DNA of 9,217 nucleotides, taken from Planococcaceae bacterium UBA3370. GTDB lineage: Bacteria > Bacillota > Bacilli > Bacillales_A > Planococcaceae. Where the stretch lies: positions 1-9,217 of the forward strand of contig DEQI01000312.1 of the NCBI GenBank assembly GCA_002360295.1, given 5' to 3'. The notes beneath the pieces were generated by a model, which worked only from the letters and a program-made list of their open reading frames with translations, ran no database searches and was not told the origin of the DNA. A program made the translations under genes and the position numbers. Of the stretch, positions 4,906-9,217 are shown one piece after another (the first letter of the stretch is position 1; each line of letters starts with the position of its first letter).

Positions 4906-7788
4906 GTGGAACAATTAACAAAAAAGCTTGAGGATTCCTTACATAAAGGTTTTATAGATCAATATAAACCAGTTTCTGCCCAGTTCAAACCAAAGTTACT
5001 TACAAATCAAAAAAACGAAAGTGTATTAGCAACCATTTTACAGGAACTTAAAACATGTAAAACATTTATATTTTCAGTCGCCTTTATTACAGAAGGTGGA
5101 TTAGCAACATTAAAAACGATGCTCTATGACCTTGAAAAGAAAGGAATTCAAGGTCGAATTCTTACGTCAACGTTTTTAAGCTTTAATCAGCCAAAAATGT
5201 TTAAAGAGCTACTGAAGCTAAAAAATGTAGAAGTACGATTATCTGATGCAAAAGGCTTTCATTCAAAAGGCTATATTTTCGAGCATGAAAACTACTATTC
5301 TTTAATCGTAGGAAGCTCTAATTTAACGGCTAGTGCATTGAAAGCCAATTTTGAGTGGAATATTTTCTTAACTTCATTAGAGGATGGAGAGGTCATCCAT
5401 CACTTTAAAAACCAATTCGAGGGCGCTTGGCAAATAGCTACACAACTGACTGATGAATGGATTTTGAATTACCAGCAACAATATAATTTCGAGTTCTCTA
5501 AGCAGCTTTCATCACAAATAGTGAATGCTCCTCCTTTATATACAACAAATAAATTACGTCAAGCATTAGAAGTTACACCTAATAAAATGCAAGAAGCTGC
5601 ATTATTACAATTAAAAGAATTACGATCATCCGGGGCAAAAAAAGGATTAATTATTTCAGCTACTGGGACAGGAAAAACGTATTTATCAGCCTTTGATGTT
5701 CGGAATGCTAGCCCTAAACGAATGTTATTTGTTGTACATCGTGAGCAAATTCTCAAAAAAGCGATGGCTGATTATCGAAAAATTTTAGGTGGTAATGATG
5801 AGGATTTCGGCATTTTATCAGGAAACTCTAAGGATTTAAATGCCCGTTATCTATTTGCAACGATTCAAACGATTTCTCGTGATGCTTATTTGCAACAATT
5901 TTCAAAAGAGCATTTTGATTATGTATTAATCGATGAAGTTCACCGTGCAGGAGCCAATACATATACAAAAGTTATTCAATACTTCGAACCTCAATTTTTA
6001 CTTGGTATGACTGCGACACCAGAAAGAACAGACAGCTTTAATATTTTCGAGCTATTTGATTATAATATCGCCTATGAAATTCGCTTACAGGCTGCACTAG
6101 AAGAAGAAATGCTCTGTCCGTTTCATTATTTTGGCGTTACAGATTATGAAGTAAATGGAGAAGCGATATCTGAAACGGCAGATCTTCAACATTTGGTTGC
6201 GAAAGAACGCGTAGACCATATTATTGAAAAGATTTCTTACTATGGATTTTCTGGAGATAGAGTACGTGGGCTTATGTTCTGTAGCTCTAAGGACGAGGCA
6301 TATAAACTGTCTACCATCCTTAATATGCGTGGCTATAAAACGACTGCACTAACAGGTGACCATTCCCAAGATGAGCGTGAAGAAGCTATTTCACGTCTTG
6401 AAAAAGGTGAACTACAGTATATCTTAACAGTTGATATTTTTAATGAGGGAATCGATATCCCCTTTATTAATCAAATTGTCATGCTTCGACAAACGCAGTC
6501 CAGTATTATTTTTATCCAACAGCTTGGACGAGGTTTACGAAAGCACAATGAAAAAGAATATGTTACGGTTATTGATTTTATCGGGAATTACAAAAACAAC
6601 TTTTTAATTCCTATAGCACTTTCGGGTGACCAATCAATGAATAAGGATAATGTACGCCGTAAAACTGTTAATACAGACTATATTAGTGGCGTTTCAACAA
6701 TTAACTTTGAAGAAATTGCTAAGAAACGAATTTTCGATGCAATTAATGCAACAAAGGACCTTCATTCATTTACTACATTAAAAAAAGCTTATATGGATTT
6801 AAAATATCGTATTGGAAAAATACCGATGTTAAGTGATTTCATTAAACATAATTCAGTGGATCCTGAAGTACTTATTAAATCTACAGATAACTATTATGCA
6901 TTTTTAAACCGTGTAAAAGAATCACAGCCTTTACTGTCAGAATATGAAACTCAGCTATTATCACTTGTATCTATTGAGCTCATAAATGGGAAACGAATTC
7001 ACGAACTTGTTCTACTACACTATTTAATAGAAAAGGACACTATTTCTATACAAGAATATATTTCATATTTAGAAACTAAAGGAACATATGTTAATGATGA
7101 AGTAATCAACTCTGTCGAAAATCTATTATCTTTAGATTTCTTTACTGTTATTGCTAAAAAGAAATACGGTTCTCTCCCAATTATTGTTCGTAAGGATGAC
7201 ATGTATTCTTTAAATGAACCATTTAAGCAAGCTTTATCAAATGAGTATTTTAAATTGTTACTTACCGATGTTTTAAACTGTTCTTTTGAAAATAGCAAAA
7301 ATTACGATTTGTCACAGCCCTTCACTCTTTATAAAAAATATACTCGTAAAGATGTATCTCGCTTATTAAATTGGTCGAGTAATGAAGAAGGCACCTTAAA
7401 TGGTGGTCGTGCTAAAGATGGGCATTGTCCGATATTTGTGAACTATCATAAAAACGAAGAGAACTATGAAGCTGCGATGTATATGGATGAGTTTTTATCT
7501 CCCGAAATATTTGCATGGTGCTCTACTAAAAATAGAACTGTTACAGCAAAAGATATGCAGCCAATTATTCATTCAAGTAAATTAGGCATTCATGTATTGC
7601 TCTTTGTAAAAAAAGATAATGTAGAAGGACGAGATTTTTATTATTTAGGTCCTGTTAAAGTTGATCCCGAAACAGCTCAAAATAGCAAACTACTAGATAA
7701 AGGTGAAACTCATTCCGTAGTGACAATGAATATGGTATTAGAACAACCTGTACAATATGATATTTATCATTATTTAGTAGAGGAATAG
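4906..7788 (+). CDS. PLD nuclease-SF2 helicase-DUF3427 protein
   Basis: A 960-residue multidomain nucleic-acid enzyme, probably cytoplasmic. Residues about 30-180 are a phospholipase D-type nuclease domain with one HxK motif (HSKGY at 119-123) and GSSNLT at 136-141; a single motif suggests it dimerises to form an active site. The SF2 helicase follows: Walker A ATGTGKT at 252-258, DEVH at 343-346, TATP at 369-372, motif IV region MFCSSK at 457-462, DIFNEGIDIP at 510-519, and QQLGRGLR at 538-545. The C-terminus matches the DUF3427 pattern, with YTRKDVSRLLNW at 812-823, CPIFVNYHK at 841-849 and FYYLGPV at 911-917. The start is a GTG with a weak site GGTGGT 5 nt upstream; translation may depend on coupling with the Nudix gene. 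The next in-frame ATG would remove part of the PLD fold. GC is low. A role in defence against foreign DNA is inferred from the architecture and the neighbouring McrBC-like operon. Confidence 0.88.
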   Translation: MEQLTKKLEDSLHKGFIDQYKPVSAQFKPKLLTNQKNESVLATILQELKTCKTFIFSVAFITEGGLATLKTMLYDLEKKGIQGRILTSTFLSFNQPKMFKELLKLKNVEVRLSDAKGFHSKGYIFEHENYYSLIVGSSNLTASALKANFEWNIFLTSLEDGEVIHHFKNQFEGAWQIATQLTDEWILNYQQQYNFEFSKQLSSQIVNAPPLYTTNKLRQALEVTPNKMQEAALLQLKELRSSGAKKGLIISATGTGKTYLSAFDVRNASPKRMLFVVHREQILKKAMADYRKILGGNDEDFGILSGNSKDLNARYLFATIQTISRDAYLQQFSKEHFDYVLIDEVHRAGANTYTKVIQYFEPQFLLGMTATPERTDSFNIFELFDYNIAYEIRLQAALEEEMLCPFHYFGVTDYEVNGEAISETADLQHLVAKERVDHIIEKISYYGFSGDRVRGLMFCSSKDEAYKLSTILNMRGYKTTALTGDHSQDEREEAISRLEKGELQYILTVDIFNEGIDIPFINQIVMLRQTQSSIIFIQQLGRGLRKHNEKEYVTVIDFIGNYKNNFLIPIALSGDQSMNKDNVRRKTVNTDYISGVSTINFEEIAKKRIFDAINATKDLHSFTTLKKAYMDLKYRIGKIPMLSDFIKHNSVDPEVLIKSTDNYYAFLNRVKESQPLLSEYETQLLSLVSIELINGKRIHELVLLHYLIEKDTISIQEYISYLETKGTYVNDEVINSVENLLSLDFFTVIAKKKYGSLPIIVRKDDMYSLNEPFKQALSNEYFKLLLTDVLNCSFENSKNYDLSQPFTLYKKYTRKDVSRLLNWSSNEEGTLNGGRAKDGHCPIFVNYHKNEENYEAAMYMDEFLSPEIFAWCSTKNRTVTAKDMQPIIHSSKLGIHVLLFVKKDNVEGRDFYYLGPVKVDPETAQNSKLLDKGETHSVVTMNMVLEQPVQYDIYHYLVEE

Positions 7789-7850
7789 GATAAACTTTCA
7801 GATTCTTTTTTACCATTCAAAAAGACCGCCATCTATTTCCATTATCTACA

Positions 7851-7875
7851 AACTAATATAAACTATATATTAGTT
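7851..7875. promoter_or_regulatory. Perfect inverted repeat upstream of the methyltransferase
   Basis: AACTAATATA (7851-7860) and TATATTAGTT (7866-7875) are perfect 10-bp complements around AACTA. A second, nested palindrome AACT-N7-AGTT spans 7861-7875, so the site has three half-sites. The nested form resembles, from memory, the TACT-N7-AGTA boxes bound by MarR/HxlR-type redox sensors of Bacillus, with the outer base changed. It is 42 bp before the methyltransferase start and has no T-tract after it, so it is not a terminator of the helicase gene. The promoter itself is not clear; CATAAT at 7885-7890 is a possible -10 box. Confidence 0.5.
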
Positions 7876-7917
7876 AAAAACGTTCATAATGGTCATAAAT
7901 AGGAGGGATAATTTCAT

Positions 7918-8676
7918 ATGAAACCTACTGATAAGTTTACAGGAAAAGCGCAACACTATGAGGCAGGACGCCCCTCATATGCTCAAGCATTGATAGACAG
8001 CTTTTATCATAACTACGGGCTCTCTGCTGAGTCTGTTATTGCCGATATTGGCTCGGGCACTGGAAAACTGACGAAGCAATTATTACAAAGAGGGAGCCGT
8101 GTGATGGCAGTGGAGCCGAATGATGATATGCGCAACATTGCACAGCGGGAGCTTCAGCACTACGATTCATTACAAATTGTCAACGGGGCGGATGCAGATA
8201 CGACACTCCCTCATGATTCGGTTGACGCGATTACAGTTGCTCAAGCGTTTCATTGGTTTGATCCGTCTGCGTTTCAAAAGGAGTGTGTGCGCATTTTAAA
8301 GAAAAGCGGTCGCGTATTTTTAATATGGAATATGCGGGATGAAAGCGCACCGATAAATAAAGAGACATACGCGATTTTTAAGAAATATTGTCCCGACTTT
8401 TACGGCTTTAGTGGCGGTATTCAAGATGACGACGTTACGATTGCTACCTTTTTCAATAATAATTACGTGATTGAAAAGTATCCAAATCCGCTTTACTTTT
8501 CAAAGGAAACATTTTTGCAACGGTGTTTATCCGCCTCCTATTCCCTGAAAAAAGGCGATGCTCAGTTTGAAGCCTATGTAAATGAGTTAGCTAGTCTGTT
8601 TGAAAAATTTGCGCAAAAGGATGTACTCGAAGTACCCAATGATTGCGTAGCCTATATCGGCACTCCTTTTAAATAG
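7918..8676 (+). CDS. Class I SAM-dependent methyltransferase
   Basis: A 252-residue Rossmann-fold methyltransferase of the Methyltransf_11/UbiE-like group; the methyl acceptor is not known and a small molecule is more likely than DNA, since no (N/D)PP(Y/F) motif is seen. Motif I, VIADIGSGTG at 40-49, binds S-adenosylmethionine; the acidic residue after strand 2 is E66 in VMAVEPN (62-68). AFHWFD at 110-115 and the strand FLIWNMRD at 134-141 are typical of this subgroup. The N-terminal GKAQHYEAGRPSY (9-21) is also characteristic. The length is normal. The start ATG follows AGGAGG (7901-7906) by 11 nt. It stands alone, 129 bp after the helicase gene, with its own candidate operator and a hairpin terminator after it. 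Its coding sequence looks somewhat richer in GC than the helicase gene, which suggests resident chromosome. Confidence 0.87.
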   Translation: MKPTDKFTGKAQHYEAGRPSYAQALIDSFYHNYGLSAESVIADIGSGTGKLTKQLLQRGSRVMAVEPNDDMRNIAQRELQHYDSLQIVNGADADTTLPHDSVDAITVAQAFHWFDPSAFQKECVRILKKSGRVFLIWNMRDESAPINKETYAIFKKYCPDFYGFSGGIQDDDVTIATFFNNNYVIEKYPNPLYFSKETFLQRCLSASYSLKKGDAQFEAYVNELASLFEKFAQKDVLEVPNDCVAYIGTPFK

Positions 8677-8694
8677 AATATTTATGCAAACTAA

Positions 8695-8718
8695 AACCCA
8701 CTCACAAACGAGTGGGTT
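8695..8718. terminator. Hairpin terminator shared by convergent genes
   Basis: AACCCACTC (8695-8703) and GAGTGGGTT (8710-8718) form a perfect 9-bp stem around ACAAAC. On the minus strand the hairpin is followed by a T-rich TTTTAG, so it serves the FMN reductase gene well. On the plus strand the downstream tract (ACTTGG) is poor, so termination of the methyltransferase transcript may be less complete. Confidence 0.75.
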
Positions 8719-8767
8719 ACTTGGTAGCAATTAAATCACACTACTTTTCAGCCGTCTTACGCAGCCA

Positions 8768-9217
8768 TTAAGGCGTATCAATCGGCTGTTTGCTAAGTGT
8801 TTTGCTCATTTCGCAATATTGAACGAATACACGTGCAAGCTCTTGTAAGCGTTCGTGCACATCTTTGTCGATAATTTTGTTTTCAGCATCGAAATGATCC
8901 GCGTGGGTGTACACATAATTAGGTGTCACTAAACAGCGGAAATAATCTAAAATTGGTTTTAATTGATTTTCGATCACTAAATGGTGCTGATAAGTTCCTC
9001 CGTTTGCTACCATCGCCACTGGCTTATAGCGCATGGCTTTGGGGCTAATCATATCAAAAGCATTTTTTAAAACGCCGGGAATCGATGCTTGGAAAATAGG
9101 AGATGCGATGACATAACCATCTGCCTCTTCAAATTTTTGAATCATCATTTTCATATCATCATTTAATGGACTGCCATCTAATATTTGATGTTTTAAGTCC
9201 GAAAAATATAAAATTTC
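8768..9217 (-). CDS. NAD(P)H-dependent FMN reductase/azoreductase-like, 5' end cut off
   Basis: A flavodoxin-fold quinone, azo or FMN reductase. The frame stays open from the TAA at 8770-8768 to the window edge, giving 149 visible residues that begin EILYFSDLKHQILDGSP; the ATG at 9154 is therefore internal and not the start. The family is usually about 175-185 residues, so some 30-40 N-terminal residues, including the FMN phosphate loop, lie beyond the edge. The family signature ASPIFQASIPGVLKNAFD is at visible residues 38-55, and a flavin-contact NGGTYQHH lies near 71-78, followed by a segment ending ENQLKPILDY. It converges on the methyltransferase gene. Family assignment is firm; physiological substrate is not. 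Confidence 0.85.
   Translation of the reverse strand, partial: EILYFSDLKHQILDGSPLNDDMKMMIQKFEEADGYVIASPIFQASIPGVLKNAFDMISPKAMRYKPVAMVANGGTYQHHLVIENQLKPILDYFRCLVTPNYVYTHADHFDAENKIIDKDVHERLQELARVFVQYCEMSKTLSKQPIDTP

Noticed and set aside
4906..7788. Type I restriction R subunit or Mokosh-type helicase-PLD protein
   Set aside because: There is no HsdS/HsdM gene nearby. The domain order is PLD first, then SF2 helicase, then DUF3427, unlike my recollection of those systems.
7789..7815. Terminator after the helicase gene (T6 run at 7805-7810)
   Set aside because: No stable hairpin precedes the T-run; it is only a T-rich stretch.
7918..8676. DNA modification methyltransferase belonging to the restriction-like operon
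   Set aside because: No DNA-methylase catalytic motif is seen; the sequence fits the small-molecule Methyltransf_11 group and the gene has its own regulatory region.
8768..9154. Complete 128-residue gene starting at ATG 9154
   Set aside because: The frame remains open to the window edge and the upstream residues fit the flavodoxin-fold family, so the gene is a longer, cut-off one.

Overview
The window looks like a low-GC Gram-positive chromosome of the Bacillales. The proteins and the strong AGGAGG-type ribosome binding sites recall Lysinibacillus, Solibacillus and other Planococcaceae, but the genus is an impression from recalled family members, not a tested result. It appears to hold a small genome-defence island next to ordinary metabolic genes. 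No tRNA, rRNA, insertion sequence, integrase or CRISPR array is visible.

Left edge (1-243): no gene with a supportable start. It holds five 21-bp tandem repeats at 89-193, which alternate as a 42-bp higher-order unit, and the U-tract of an intrinsic terminator whose hairpin is built into the last codons of the gene to its right.

Minus-strand operon (4357 down to 244): a 70-residue acidic protein of unknown function, a 488-residue McrB-type AAA+ NTPase, and a 790-residue DUF2357/DUF524 protein with a PD-(D/E)XK nuclease core (the McrC-like partner). The last two genes are 12 bp apart, with the second ribosome binding site overlapping the first stop codon. Together they form a type IV-restriction-like module: a motor with a variable N-terminal domain plus a nuclease. 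Base composition is mosaic. The NTPase N-terminal domain and the nuclease C-terminal extension are near 31-32% GC, while the parts of the cores counted are roughly 44-50%, which suggests exchangeable outer modules.

Divergent region (4358-4486): 129 bp with a good TATAAT box facing right, a weaker promoter facing left, and two adjacent inverted repeats that could be operators shared by both operons.

Plus-strand operon (4487-7788): a MutT-like Nudix hydrolase and, 23 bp later, a 960-residue protein with a phospholipase D-type nuclease domain, a complete superfamily 2 helicase and a DUF3427-type C-terminus. This is a plausible second nucleic-acid-directed defence unit. The Nudix enzyme may act on nucleotides as its partner or as a sanitiser.

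Right side (7789-9217): a 25-bp region with a perfect 10-bp inverted repeat precedes a class I SAM-dependent methyltransferase. This converges, across a hairpin terminator, on an NAD(P)H-dependent FMN reductase/azoreductase-like gene that runs off the right edge. These two genes look like normal chromosomal genes and probably mark the island's right border.
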